64,000 bases of DNA. Source: Xanthomonas sp. DAR 80977. Lineage in GTDB: Bacteria > Pseudomonadota > Gammaproteobacteria > Xanthomonadales > Xanthomonadaceae. Numbering within the stretch: the stretch's first letter is position 1; the number at the start of each line of letters is the position of its first letter. The notes under the pieces were generated by a model. It was not told the DNA's origin. It saw only the letters and a program-made list of their open reading frames with translations, and searched no databases. The position numbers and the translations under genes were made by a program. Where the stretch lies: assembly GCF_041240605.1 (NCBI RefSeq), contig NZ_CP162487.1, forward strand, positions 248,001 through 312,000. Direction: 5' to 3'. Of this stretch, positions 9,022-17,072 are shown piece by piece.

Positions 9022-10515
9022 TCAGTCCGCCGGCACCGTGCGCTCGCGCGCCCACTCGCGCAGCGCCTGCACCTGCTCGGCCATCACCACCGACAGCGGT
9101 CGCGTGCCGCGGATTTCCTGCATCAGCAGCTCGGTGTCCAGCGGCCGGCTCTCGGCATGCGCGGCGTACAGGCCGGAGACGATGGCCTGCTCGATCTCGG
9201 CGCCGGAAAAGCCGTTCGCCGCGGCCGCCAGCGCCGGCAGGGCGAAGTCCTCCTCGCGCAGCTTGCGCCGCGCCAGGTGCAGGCGCAGCAGTTCCACCCG
9301 CGTGTCCGCATCGGGCAGGTCGACGAAGAAGATCTCGTCGAAGCGGCCCTTGCGCAGCAGTTCCGCCGGCAGTTCGTGCACCTGGTTGGCGGTGGCGACG
9401 ATGAACACGCCGCCGGCGCCGGCCTGGGTGCCGCGCTCGGCCATCCAGGTCAGCAGGTAGCCGAGCACGCGCCGCGACACGCCGCCGTCCTCGCCGCCGC
9501 TGGCCAGGCCCTTCTCGATCTCGTCGATCCACAGCACGCACGGCGCCAGCTGCTCGGCCGCGGCCAATGCGCCGCGCAGGTTCTTCTCGGTCTCGCCGTG
9601 GTACTTGTCGTACAGCGAGCCGAAGTCCAGGCGCAGCAGCGGCACGCCGAAGCCGGCGGCGGTGGCCTTGGCCAGCATCGACTTGCCGCAGCCCTGCACG
9701 CCCAGCAGCAGCACGCCCTTGGGCGGGTCCAGCCCGGGCGGGGCGGTGCCGGCGAACACCGCGCGGCGCTGCTCGATCCAGCGCTTGAGCCGGCGCGCGC
9801 CGGCCACGTCGGCGAAGCGGGTGGCGTCGTATTCGTAGTGCAGGTGGCCGCTGCGGTTGAGCAGCTCGAACTTGAGCCGGGCCAGCTGCGGCAGGTCGGC
9901 GGCGTTGAGCGCGCCGTCGGCGTAGATCAGCTGGCGGGCGATGCGGCGCGCGTCGATCAGGCTCAGCCCCTGCAGGTTGCGCAGGATCTGCTTGATCGCC
10001 TCGCCGTCCACCTCGACCCGGCGCCCGCCGAACTCGCGCGCGTAGCCGGCGGCCTCCTCCTGCACCATCTTCAGCAGCGCATTGGCGTCGGGCAGGCGCG
10101 GGTTGAAGCGAGTGGCCAGCGCTTCCAGTTCGGCCGGCAGCTCGATCCTGGCGCCGATCAGCACCAGCACGTGCGGCTGGCAGTGGCGGCGCTCGACGAT
10201 GTCGCGCAGCAGGCGCTGGTGGCTGGCGTAGCCCAGGTACGGCACCACGTCCAGCAACAGGTAGATGCCGCGCTGGTCGGCCTGCTTGATCGCCTGCAGC
10301 ACCGCGCTGGCGTCGGGCGGGCCGCTCGGCTCGTCCTCGCGGTCCAGGTCGATGCGGCGCAGGCCCTCGGTGATCGACCAGCGGTGCAGCGCGCGCCAGA
10401 CCTGCATCAGCGCCTGCCGGAACAGCGCCACGATGCGCGCCTCCTCCTGGGTCTCGATGACGATCAGGGGGGTGTTGGCGCGGATCAGCGCGGTCAGGTC
10501 CTGCAGCTCGCTCAT
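9022..10515 (-). CDS. AAA+ ATPase, Ycf46-like
   Basis: 497 aa. The C-terminal half is a classical AAA+ module: Walker A GVQGCGKSMLAK near residue 265, Walker B CVLWIDEIEKG near 325, sensor-type FIVATANQVHELPAELLRKGRFDEIF with the arginine finger. The N-terminal 250 residues begin SELQDLTALIRANTPLIVIET, which is the pattern of the chloroplast/cyanobacterial Ycf46 group found in many bacteria. Its molecular role is poorly known. It diverges from the ParA-like gene with a 123-bp gap. The MSELQDL start is used because the twelve upstream codons look non-coding. Confidence 0.82.
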   Translation of the reverse strand: MSELQDLTALIRANTPLIVIETQEEARIVALFRQALMQVWRALHRWSITEGLRRIDLDREDEPSGPPDASAVLQAIKQADQRGIYLLLDVVPYLGYASHQRLLRDIVERRHCQPHVLVLIGARIELPAELEALATRFNPRLPDANALLKMVQEEAAGYAREFGGRRVEVDGEAIKQILRNLQGLSLIDARRIARQLIYADGALNAADLPQLARLKFELLNRSGHLHYEYDATRFADVAGARRLKRWIEQRRAVFAGTAPPGLDPPKGVLLLGVQGCGKSMLAKATAAGFGVPLLRLDFGSLYDKYHGETEKNLRGALAAAEQLAPCVLWIDEIEKGLASGGEDGGVSRRVLGYLLTWMAERGTQAGAGGVFIVATANQVHELPAELLRKGRFDEIFFVDLPDADTRVELLRLHLARRKLREEDFALPALAAAANGFSGAEIEQAIVSGLYAAHAESRPLDTELLMQEIRGTRPLSVVMAEQVQALREWARERTVPAD

Positions 10516-10638
10516 GGGCGATCCGTTGCCGTGGGGCCGCCACGATAGCAACGCGCCGGCCCGCCCGCTACGCGTTGACTACCGGCCAACATGGGGCCGG
10601 TGTACGCTGCGGCCTCTTCTTCCGGAAGCGAGGCGCGC

Positions 10639-11271
10639 ATGAAGACGATCCTGGTGGCCGGCTCCAAGGGCGGCGTGGGCAAGACCACGATTGCCACGCA
10701 CCTGGCCGCGTACTACGCGCTGGCCGGCAAGCGTACGGTGCTGGCCGATGCCGATCCGCAGGGCTCCTCGACCCGCTGGGCCGAGCGCCGCGCCGGCCTG
10801 GACAGCGCCGTGCTGCCGATCGACGCCAGCCGCAAACGCGCCTGGCGCGCGGCGCTGCCGGACGACACGCAGCGGGTGATCATCGACGGCGCGGCCGGCG
10901 CCATGGCCGAGGACCTGGCCCAGTTCCTGGACGAGGCCGATGCGGTGGTGGTGCCGGTGATGCCGTCGGCGCTGGACATCGAGGCCACCGTCGGCTTCCT
11001 CAACACCCTGGCCAAGGTGCCGCGGGTGCACCAGCGCAAGTTGCCGGTGGGGCTGGTGATCAACCGCAGCAAGCCGTGGACCCACGCCGCGCAGCAGGCG
11101 CTGGAGATGCTCGGCGGCTGGCCGTATCCGGTGCTGGCGCAGCTGCGCGACAGCCAGGCCTACGTGGTGCTGGTCGGCCTCGGCCGCAGCCTGTTCGACT
11201 ACCGTTCCGCTCAGGTGCGCGATCACCAGCAGGACTGGGAACCCTTGCTCAAGTGGCTCAAGAAGGCCTGA
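10639..11271 (+). CDS. ParA/MinD-type ATPase
   Basis: 210 aa. The deviant Walker A motif [16 protein letters not shown] begins near residue 8 and the [12 protein letters not shown] segment follows, both hallmarks of the ParA family; later [10 protein letters not shown] and [17 protein letters not shown] complete the switch regions. No parB-like gene or parS-like repeat is nearby, so this is probably an orphan ParA that positions some non-chromosomal cargo. It is the first gene of a tight group with sixA (3-bp gap). The start MKTILV fits the family; the upstream 16 codons were rejected. Confidence 0.85.
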   Translation: MKTILVAGSKGGVGKTTIATHLAAYYALAGKRTVLADADPQGSSTRWAERRAGLDSAVLPIDASRKRAWRAALPDDTQRVIIDGAAGAMAEDLAQFLDEADAVVVPVMPSALDIEATVGFLNTLAKVPRVHQRKLPVGLVINRSKPWTHAAQQALEMLGGWPYPVLAQLRDSQAYVVLVGLGRSLFDYRSAQVRDHQQDWEPLLKWLKKA

Positions 11272-11274
11272 CCG

Positions 11275-11763
11275 ATGACCATCGTCCTGCGTGAAGTGAT
11301 CCTGCTGCGCCATGCCCATGCCGAACCGGCCGATACCGGCCAGGCCGATTTCGACCGGCCGCTGTCGCCGCACGGCCTGGCCGAGGCCGAGGCCGCCGGG
11401 CGCTGGCTGCTGGAGCAGCGGCTGGTGCCCGACCGCGTGCTGTGTTCGCCGGCGCGGCGCGCGCGCGAGACCCTGGAGGCGGTGCTGGGCCTGACCGGCT
11501 ATGTCGAGCAGCGCCTGGAGCCGCGGGTCTACGAGGCCACCTCCGGCACCCTGGCCGCGCTGATGGACGAGCATCGCGACGTCGAGCGCCTGCTGCTGGT
11601 CGGCCACAACCCGGGCCTGGAGCAGCTGGCGGCGCTGATGCACAGCGGCCAGTCCGGCGACTACCGCGGCATGCCCACCGCCAGCGTGGTGGTGCTGACG
11701 GTGCCGCAGGACGCGGCGATCGAGCCGGGCGTGGCCCGCTTGACCGCCTTCTGGTGGCCCTGA
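11275..11763 (+). CDS. sixA: SixA-type phosphohistidine phosphatase
   Basis: 162 aa, close to the E. coli SixA length of 161. The histidine phosphatase signature LLRHAHAEP begins at residue 9, SPARRARETLEAV is the second arginine-bearing segment, and LLVGHNPGLEQL carries the second catalytic histidine. SixA removes phosphate from phosphohistidine on phosphorelay or phosphotransfer proteins. It lies three bases after the ParA-like gene and its stop overlaps the start of the YceI gene, so the four genes from 10639 to 14347 are probably one transcript. The target in this organism is not visible. Confidence 0.85.
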   Translation: MTIVLREVILLRHAHAEPADTGQADFDRPLSPHGLAEAEAAGRWLLEQRLVPDRVLCSPARRARETLEAVLGLTGYVEQRLEPRVYEATSGTLAALMDEHRDVERLLLVGHNPGLEQLAALMHSGQSGDYRGMPTASVVVLTVPQDAAIEPGVARLTAFWWP

Positions 11764-12368
11764 ACGCACCGCGCCGGCGCCTGTGCCCGGCGCTGCGCGC
11801 CGCGCTGCTGTCGCTGTGCCTGCTGCCGGGCTGGGGCCTGGCGCAGGCGCCGCAGCTGTCGCCGGGGGAGCATGCCTTCGATCCGGCCCAGTCGCGTTTC
11901 GGCTTCGAGATCCGCACCCGCTTCGGGCAGCGCATCGAGGGCTTCTTCCCGCGCTTCGAGGGCACCGTGGAAATGCTGCCCGACGGCCGCCACCAGGTGC
12001 GCCTGCGCCTGTTCACCGCCTACGTGCAGATCCCCGGCAAGCCGCGCTACACCGGCTGGATGCGCGGCGAGGACTTCTTCGACGCGGCGCGCTTTCCGAC
12101 CGTGTCCTTCGACTCGCAGCCGTTCTCGCCGGAGCTGCTGACCACCGGCGGCGCGCTGGTCGGTACGCTGAGCATTCGCGGGGTCGGCCATACCGAGACG
12201 CTGACCATGATGCCGGCGGGATGCAGCCGCCCGGGCTATGATTGCGACGTGATCAGCCGCGGTACGGTTTTGCGTGGACGTTATGGAATGGACAAGTGGG
12301 ATCTGGCCTTGAGCGATCGGGTCACCTTCGTGCTGCGCGCGCGGCTGACCGGAGCGGACGCTCGGTGA
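11754..12368 (+). CDS. YceI-family periplasmic protein
   Basis: 204 aa from GTG 11754, overlapping sixA by ten bases. A signal peptide ends at GLAQA about residue 30. The mature chain has YceI-fold phrases: FDPAQSRFGFEIRTRFG near the start, DFFDAARFPTVSFDSQ in the middle and LSIRGVGHTETLTM toward the end. YceI proteins are lipocalin-like barrels that bind polyisoprenoids or other amphiphiles in the periplasm. Translational coupling to sixA and, via a GTGA overlap, to the phospholipase-D gene suggests one operon. A CTG at 11760 is the only other near start; the GTG gives the better signal peptide. Confidence 0.8.
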   Translation: MALNAPRRRLCPALRAALLSLCLLPGWGLAQAPQLSPGEHAFDPAQSRFGFEIRTRFGQRIEGFFPRFEGTVEMLPDGRHQVRLRLFTAYVQIPGKPRYTGWMRGEDFFDAARFPTVSFDSQPFSPELLTTGGALVGTLSIRGVGHTETLTMMPAGCSRPGYDCDVISRGTVLRGRYGMDKWDLALSDRVTFVLRARLTGADAR

Positions 12369-14347
12369 CAGCCTGGCTGAGGGTCCTGGTGCTGGCGGCG
12401 ATGCTGCTCGGCAGCGGCTGCGCGAGCCTGTCGCAGGCCCAGCACGGCCGCGCGGTGGCGATCGCCGAGGCGGCGCGCGACAGCCGCGTCGACTGCACGC
12501 AGGGCGACCACTGCGCGCTGGCCTCGCCGCTGCGCGCGCTGGCCGGCAAGGCCTTCGCCGCGTCCGCCGACGCCGCCCCGCGCCACTACGCCACCATCCT
12601 GGACCACGGCGAGGAAGCGCTGGTGGCGCGGGTCAACCTGATCCGCAGCGCCAGCCGCAGCATCGACCTGCAGACCTACATCTTCGACAAGGACGACAGC
12701 GCGCGGCTGGTGATGGACGAACTGCTGGCCGCGGCGCGGCGCGGCGTGCAGGTGCGGGTGCTGATCGACCAGCTCTCGGCGATCTCCGACCTGCAGATCC
12801 TCGGCGCGCTGGCCGGCGCGCACCAGAACTTCTCGCTGCGCATCTACAACCCCACCTTCGGCCTGGCCAAGCCCAACTACATGCACTACGCCGCCAGCGT
12901 GCTGTGCTGCTTCCGCCGCTTCAACCAGCGCATGCACAACAAGCTGCTGGTGGTGGACGACGCGATCGGCGTGGTCGGCGGGCGCAACTACCAGGACGAC
13001 TATTACGACTGGGACAGCGAGTACAACTTCCGCGACCGCGACGTGCTGGTGGCCGGGCCGGTGGCGCGGACCATGGCCGCCAACTTCGACGCCTACTGGG
13101 CGGCGCGGCGCAGCGTGCCGGTGGCGCGGCTCAACGATGTCGGCAAGCTGCTGCTGCGCGACGGCGTGCCGCCGATGCCGCCGGCGCAGTTCCTGCGCCC
13201 GGAGCGGGTGCAGCGCGTCAGCGAGGAGGCGGCCGATGCGGCCTTCGTCGAAGACGCCTTCGTGCTGCCGGCGCTGCCGGTCAGGCACGTGGACTACGTC
13301 GCCGACCTGCCGCAGAAACATCGCCGCGAGCACGGCCCCAAGGCCATCTCGACCGCGCCCAGGCTGGACAAGCTGATCGCCGAGGCCAGGCAGGAGATCA
13401 TCCTGCAGACGCCGTACCTGGTGCTGTCGGATCCGGCGCAGGAGATCTTCCGCGACCTGCGCAAGCGCGCGCAGCCACCCAAGGTGGTCGTGGCCACCAA
13501 CAGCCTGGCCAGCACCGACAACCCGGTGGTGTATGCGCTGTCGTACAAGTACAAGCGCCGCAACCTGCGCGAGATGGGCTTCGACATCTACGAGTACAAG
13601 CCGTTCCCGCTGGACGCGCCGGTGGACTACGCCAACCTGCTGCCGTCGCCGCTGCAGCTGCCGGACGCCGGCGAGGCCGGCGGCCGCAATGCGCTGATCG
13701 GCGGCAGTGCCGCCGGCCGCAGTTCGGTGCTCGGCAGCGGCAGCGGTGGACCCTCCGGCAGCCGCCGTCGCGCCGACGGCAGCCAGGTCGATCGCCGCGT
13801 GCTGCGCACCGAAACCCGCCCGTCCTTCCTCAGCCGCCGTGCCGCCAACCGGCCGCTGCCGGTGACCCGCGAGGGCGCGCGCATGGGCCTGCATGCCAAG
13901 TCGCTGGTGGTGGACCGGCGCATCGGCGTGATCGGCACCCACAACTTCGATCCGCGCAGCGAGACCTACAACACCGAGGGCGCGGTGATCATCGACGATC
14001 CGGCCTTCGCCCAGGCGCTGGCCGCCAGCATCGGCCGCGACATCGAGCCGGAGAACTCGTGGACGGTGGCGCCGCGGATCAAGCCGCCGGTGCTGTCGGG
14101 CCTGAACTACAGCATGGGCAAGGCCTCCGAAGCGTTGCCGGTGCTGGATTTCTGGCCGTGGCGCTACGCCACCAACTACGAATTCCAGCCCGGTCCGGAC
14201 TGCCCGGCGCCGCTGACCCGGCGCGATCCCGGCTTCCACCGCTGCTACAGCGCGGTCGGCGACTTCCCCGAGGTCAACGTCGGCCCGAAATGGCTGCTGG
14301 TGCGGATGCTGACGGCGTTCGGCTCTGGGCTGGTGCCGATACTCTGA
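12365..14347 (+). CDS. Phospholipase-D family lipoprotein (cardiolipin-synthase-like)
   Basis: 660 aa. GTG 12365 overlaps the previous stop and yields a lipoprotein signal with lipobox LGSGC. Two PLD/HKD motifs are present: HNKLLVVDDAIGVVGGRN near residue 193 and HAKSLVVDRRIGVIGTHNFD near 510, as needed for phosphatidyl transfer or phosphodiester cleavage. IDLQTYIFDKDDSARLV precedes the first one. Between the halves is a Gly/Ser/Arg-rich low-complexity linker around residues 440-490, which is unusual. Overall order resembles periplasm-facing ClsC/YmdC-type enzymes, so membrane lipid remodelling is the best guess. Upstream in-frame ATG 12242 was rejected because it overlaps yceI deeply. Confidence 0.83.
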   Translation: MTAWLRVLVLAAMLLGSGCASLSQAQHGRAVAIAEAARDSRVDCTQGDHCALASPLRALAGKAFAASADAAPRHYATILDHGEEALVARVNLIRSASRSIDLQTYIFDKDDSARLVMDELLAAARRGVQVRVLIDQLSAISDLQILGALAGAHQNFSLRIYNPTFGLAKPNYMHYAASVLCCFRRFNQRMHNKLLVVDDAIGVVGGRNYQDDYYDWDSEYNFRDRDVLVAGPVARTMAANFDAYWAARRSVPVARLNDVGKLLLRDGVPPMPPAQFLRPERVQRVSEEAADAAFVEDAFVLPALPVRHVDYVADLPQKHRREHGPKAISTAPRLDKLIAEARQEIILQTPYLVLSDPAQEIFRDLRKRAQPPKVVVATNSLASTDNPVVYALSYKYKRRNLREMGFDIYEYKPFPLDAPVDYANLLPSPLQLPDAGEAGGRNALIGGSAAGRSSVLGSGSGGPSGSRRRADGSQVDRRVLRTETRPSFLSRRAANRPLPVTREGARMGLHAKSLVVDRRIGVIGTHNFDPRSETYNTEGAVIIDDPAFAQALAASIGRDIEPENSWTVAPRIKPPVLSGLNYSMGKASEALPVLDFWPWRYATNYEFQPGPDCPAPLTRRDPGFHRCYSAVGDFPEVNVGPKWLLVRMLTAFGSGLVPIL

Positions 14348-14352
14348 CGGCC

Positions 14353-14460
14353 GGGATTGGGGATTCGGGATTGGGGATTCGCCAAGCGGCGCCCCTCGCG
14401 CCGACAATCGCTTTTGCCAATCCCGAATCCCGAATCCCTAATCCCTAATCCCTAATCCCG
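14353..14460. repeat. Modular GGGATT(C/G)GG inverted repeat
   Basis: A left arm of four GGGATT-type units (14353-14381) and a right arm of six complementary units (CCAATCCCGAATCCC, then TAATCCC repeats, 14417-14460) flank a 35-bp spacer. The arms can pair into a long hairpin. The same architecture with GGGACTC units occurs at 27489-27611. It sits between two rightward genes. Confidence 0.75.
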
Positions 14461-14468
14461 GGCCCAAA

Positions 14469-14888
14469 ATGACCTTCCGCGACCCCGTCGATCTCGATGC
14501 CCTCAACGCCGCCGCCCGCGACACCCTGATCGCGCACCTGGGCATCGTCTTCACCGAGGCCGGGCCGGACTGGCTGCGCGCGACGATGCCGGTCGATGCG
14601 CGCACCGTGCAGCCGTACGGGCTGCTGCACGGCGGCGCCTCGGTGGTGCTGGCCGAGACCCTGGGCAGCAGCGCCGGCAACCTGTGCGCGGCGCCGGACC
14701 GGATCTGCGTGGGCCTGGAGATCAACGCCAACCACCTGCGCGCGGCCCGCGCCGGCACGGTCACCGGCACCGCGCGGCCGCTGCACCTGGGCCGCGCCAC
14801 CCAGGTCTGGGAGATCCGCATCGAGGACGCGGCCGGCAAGCCGGTGTGCGTGTCGCGGCTGACCCTGGCGGTGATCGCACGCGATTAG
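14469..14888 (+). CDS. Hotdog-fold acyl-CoA thioesterase (PaaI/YdiI type)
   Basis: 139 aa, the usual length for a single-hotdog thioesterase. The signature QPYGLLHGGASVVLAETLG near residue 50 contains the catalytic Glu region and the HGG loop; VGLEINANHLRAARAG follows. This is closest to the YdiI/MenI-like branch (1,4-dihydroxy-2-naphthoyl-CoA or aromatic acyl-CoA hydrolases), but xanthomonads make ubiquinone, so the substrate is uncertain. It begins just after the inverted repeat block and is followed by the PlsC gene 76 bp later. Enzyme class secure, substrate unknown. Confidence 0.82.
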   Translation: MTFRDPVDLDALNAAARDTLIAHLGIVFTEAGPDWLRATMPVDARTVQPYGLLHGGASVVLAETLGSSAGNLCAAPDRICVGLEINANHLRAARAGTVTGTARPLHLGRATQVWEIRIEDAAGKPVCVSRLTLAVIARD

Positions 14889-14964
14889 CGCGCACTCAGC
14901 CGTAACCGTCTTCATGCTGACACAATAGGGTGCTTCCCTCCCGGCTTGCGGTACCCTGACTAGA

Positions 14965-15759
14965 ATGAGCGAGATCTCCTCAACCGCCACGCACCACCAC
15001 GGTGGGGCGCTGCGCTGGGTCCGTTACGGCTACCGCATTCCGCTGCTGGCGCTGCACGTGTTCCTGTCCTTGCCGTTCCTGCTGGTGTGCATGGCGCTGT
15101 CGCCCGGCCGCGCCGGCACCGAATCCTTCGGCGACCGCGTGGTGTGCTGGTGGTCGACCTGGCTGCTGCGCATCTTCGGCCTGCGCGTGCGCCGGGTCGG
15201 CACGCCGCTGTCCAATCCGGTGCTGTTCGTGGCCAACCACGTCAGCTGGATCGACATCGTCATGTTGCACAGCCAGCGCATGATGGGCTTCGTCGCCAAG
15301 CGCGAGATCGCCGGCTGGCCGCTGGTCGGCTGGCTGGCCACGCGCGGGCAGACCATCTACCACCAGCGCGGCAACACCGAGTCGCTGGGCGGGGTGCTGC
15401 AGGCGATGCTGGAGCGGCTGCGCTCCGGGCGCTCGGTCGGCGTGTTCCCGGAAGGGCGCACCCGCGGCGGCCACGACGTCGGCCCGTTCCATGCGCGCAT
15501 CTTCCAGGCCGCGGTGGAAGCCGAGGTGGCGGTGCAGCCGGTGGCGGTGCGCTACGGCGCCGGCGGTTCGGCGCAGACGGTGATCGCGTTCGGCCCGCAC
15601 GAGAGCTTCTTCGCCAATTTCCTGCGCCTGCTCGGCGAGCCGGGCCGCGTGGCCGAGGTGCATTTCCTGGAGCCGATCCGGCTGCAGGACGTGGAAGGGC
15701 GCCGGCGCATCGCCGAGATCTCGCGCGCGCGCATCGTCGCGGCGATGGCGCAACGCTGA
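14965..15759 (+). CDS. 1-acyl-sn-glycerol-3-phosphate acyltransferase (PlsC family)
   Basis: 264 aa. The acyltransferase motif NHVSWID (HxxxxD) is near residue 91 and VGVFPEGRTRGG (motif III, phosphate binding) near 160. A hydrophobic N-terminal segment (residues 25-50) anchors it in the inner membrane. PlsC enzymes add the second fatty acid in phospholipid synthesis, making phosphatidic acid. Xanthomonads carry several paralogues, so this may be a PlsC relative with another acceptor. The YheT hydrolase gene follows by 68 bp on the same strand. Confidence 0.85.
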   Translation: MSEISSTATHHHGGALRWVRYGYRIPLLALHVFLSLPFLLVCMALSPGRAGTESFGDRVVCWWSTWLLRIFGLRVRRVGTPLSNPVLFVANHVSWIDIVMLHSQRMMGFVAKREIAGWPLVGWLATRGQTIYHQRGNTESLGGVLQAMLERLRSGRSVGVFPEGRTRGGHDVGPFHARIFQAAVEAEVAVQPVAVRYGAGGSAQTVIAFGPHESFFANFLRLLGEPGRVAEVHFLEPIRLQDVEGRRRIAEISRARIVAAMAQR

Positions 15760-15827
15760 ACCATGGAACACTGCGGCCCGGGCGATTTGACGTATTGCTC
15801 CAATCGCCCGGCGCAAGCTCGCTGCCG

Positions 15828-16820
15828 ATGATGAATGCCGCCGACTACCTCCCCCCGCGTTGGCTGCGCAACCCGCATCTGCAATCGGTGCTGGGCTCCA
15901 GCGCGCTGCGCGTGCGCCGCGGCGAACAGCTGCTCGCCGCCAGCGGCGCGACCACCACCTCGCACATCCTCGACGGCGGCGACGGGGTGCGCCTGCAGGG
16001 CTGGCTCAGCGTGCCGGCCGACACCGCGCCGCGCGGCACCGTGCTGCTGCTGCACGGCTGGGAAGGCAGCGCCGACTCCAGCTACATGCGCCTGACCGCC
16101 GCGCAGCTGCTGGCGCGCGGCTACCAGGTGTTCCGGCTCAATTTCCGCGACCACGGCGGCACCCACCACCTCAACGTGGACCTGTTCCATTCCGAGCGCC
16201 TGGACGAAGTGGTCAACGCCGCCGCCGACCTGTGGCGGCGCTTCCCGGCGCCGGCGCTGCTGGCCGCCGGCTATTCGCTGGGCGGCAACTTCGCGCTGCG
16301 CCTGGCGCTGCGCGCGCCTGCCGCCGGCCTGCCGCTGCAGCACGTGGCCGCGGTATGCCCGCTGCTGGACCCGGCCACCACCATGCAGCGGATCGAGAAC
16401 GGCCCGCAGTTCTACGACTGGTATTTCCGCCGCAAGTGGCGCGAATCGCTGCTGCGCAAGCGCGAGCTGTTTCCCGATCGGCACGGCTACGACGACGCCA
16501 CGCTGGCGCTGGACATGCGCGAGCTGATGGGCTGGCTGGCGCAGCGCCACGCCGGCTTCGCCAGCCTGGAAGCCTATTTCGACAGCTATTCGATCGCCGG
16601 CGAACGCCTGCAGGGCCTGCGCGTGCCGGCCGACATCCTGATGGCCGAGGACGACCCGGTGATCCCGCTGGACGATTTCCGCAACCTGCGCCTGCCGCCG
16701 CCGGCGCGGCTGGAGATCGCGCGCTGGGGCGGGCATTGCGGCTTCATCGAGAACGCGCGCGGCGACGGCTTCGCCGAGCGCTGGGTGGCCGAGCGCCTGA
16801 CCGAGGGTCTGCCGGCCTGA
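15828..16820 (+). CDS. YheT-family alpha/beta hydrolase
   Basis: 330 aa, matching the YheT/UPF0017 (ABHD-like) family at about 330-340 aa. Visible parts are PPRWLRNPHLQSVLGS near the N-terminus, the oxyanion region LLLHGWEGSADSSYMR, the nucleophile elbow AAGYSLGGNF with the catalytic serine, and the late histidine in RWGGHCGFIE. E. coli YheT is a hydrolase of unclear physiological substrate, probably an ester. Two adjacent ATGs (15828, 15831) can start it; the longer upstream frame through plsC is a shadow. Confidence 0.85.
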   Translation: MMNAADYLPPRWLRNPHLQSVLGSSALRVRRGEQLLAASGATTTSHILDGGDGVRLQGWLSVPADTAPRGTVLLLHGWEGSADSSYMRLTAAQLLARGYQVFRLNFRDHGGTHHLNVDLFHSERLDEVVNAAADLWRRFPAPALLAAGYSLGGNFALRLALRAPAAGLPLQHVAAVCPLLDPATTMQRIENGPQFYDWYFRRKWRESLLRKRELFPDRHGYDDATLALDMRELMGWLAQRHAGFASLEAYFDSYSIAGERLQGLRVPADILMAEDDPVIPLDDFRNLRLPPPARLEIARWGGHCGFIENARGDGFAERWVAERLTEGLPA

Positions 16821-17072
16821 GCCTGGGGCGTGCCGCCCTGGGCAGGTCGCGCCGAGCCTGGGGCCTGTGGGTCGCGCCTGGCAGGCCGCCAGCCGGCACC
16901 GCGTAGCTCGACCTGAGCGGCACACGTCGGGCGCTGCGCCACGCAGCGCCAACCGACGGGCGTGCAGACCCACGCGGCCCATTCCGGGATTGGCGACGTG
17001 CCCCGGCCGATGCCGGCGCGGCCGGGCCGGGTCGTCCCGTTACAATGCCGGTTTGCCCCGAGCCGGACCCTC

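Noticed and set aside
10639..11271. Plasmid or chromosome partition locus
   Set aside because: No ParB gene or parS repeats adjacent; the neighbours are envelope and phosphatase genes.
12281..14407. Long minus-strand frame opposite the phospholipase-D gene
   Set aside because: Composition is Arg, Gln, His and Val-rich and carries no recognisable domain; the plus strand has two HKD motifs and a lipobox.
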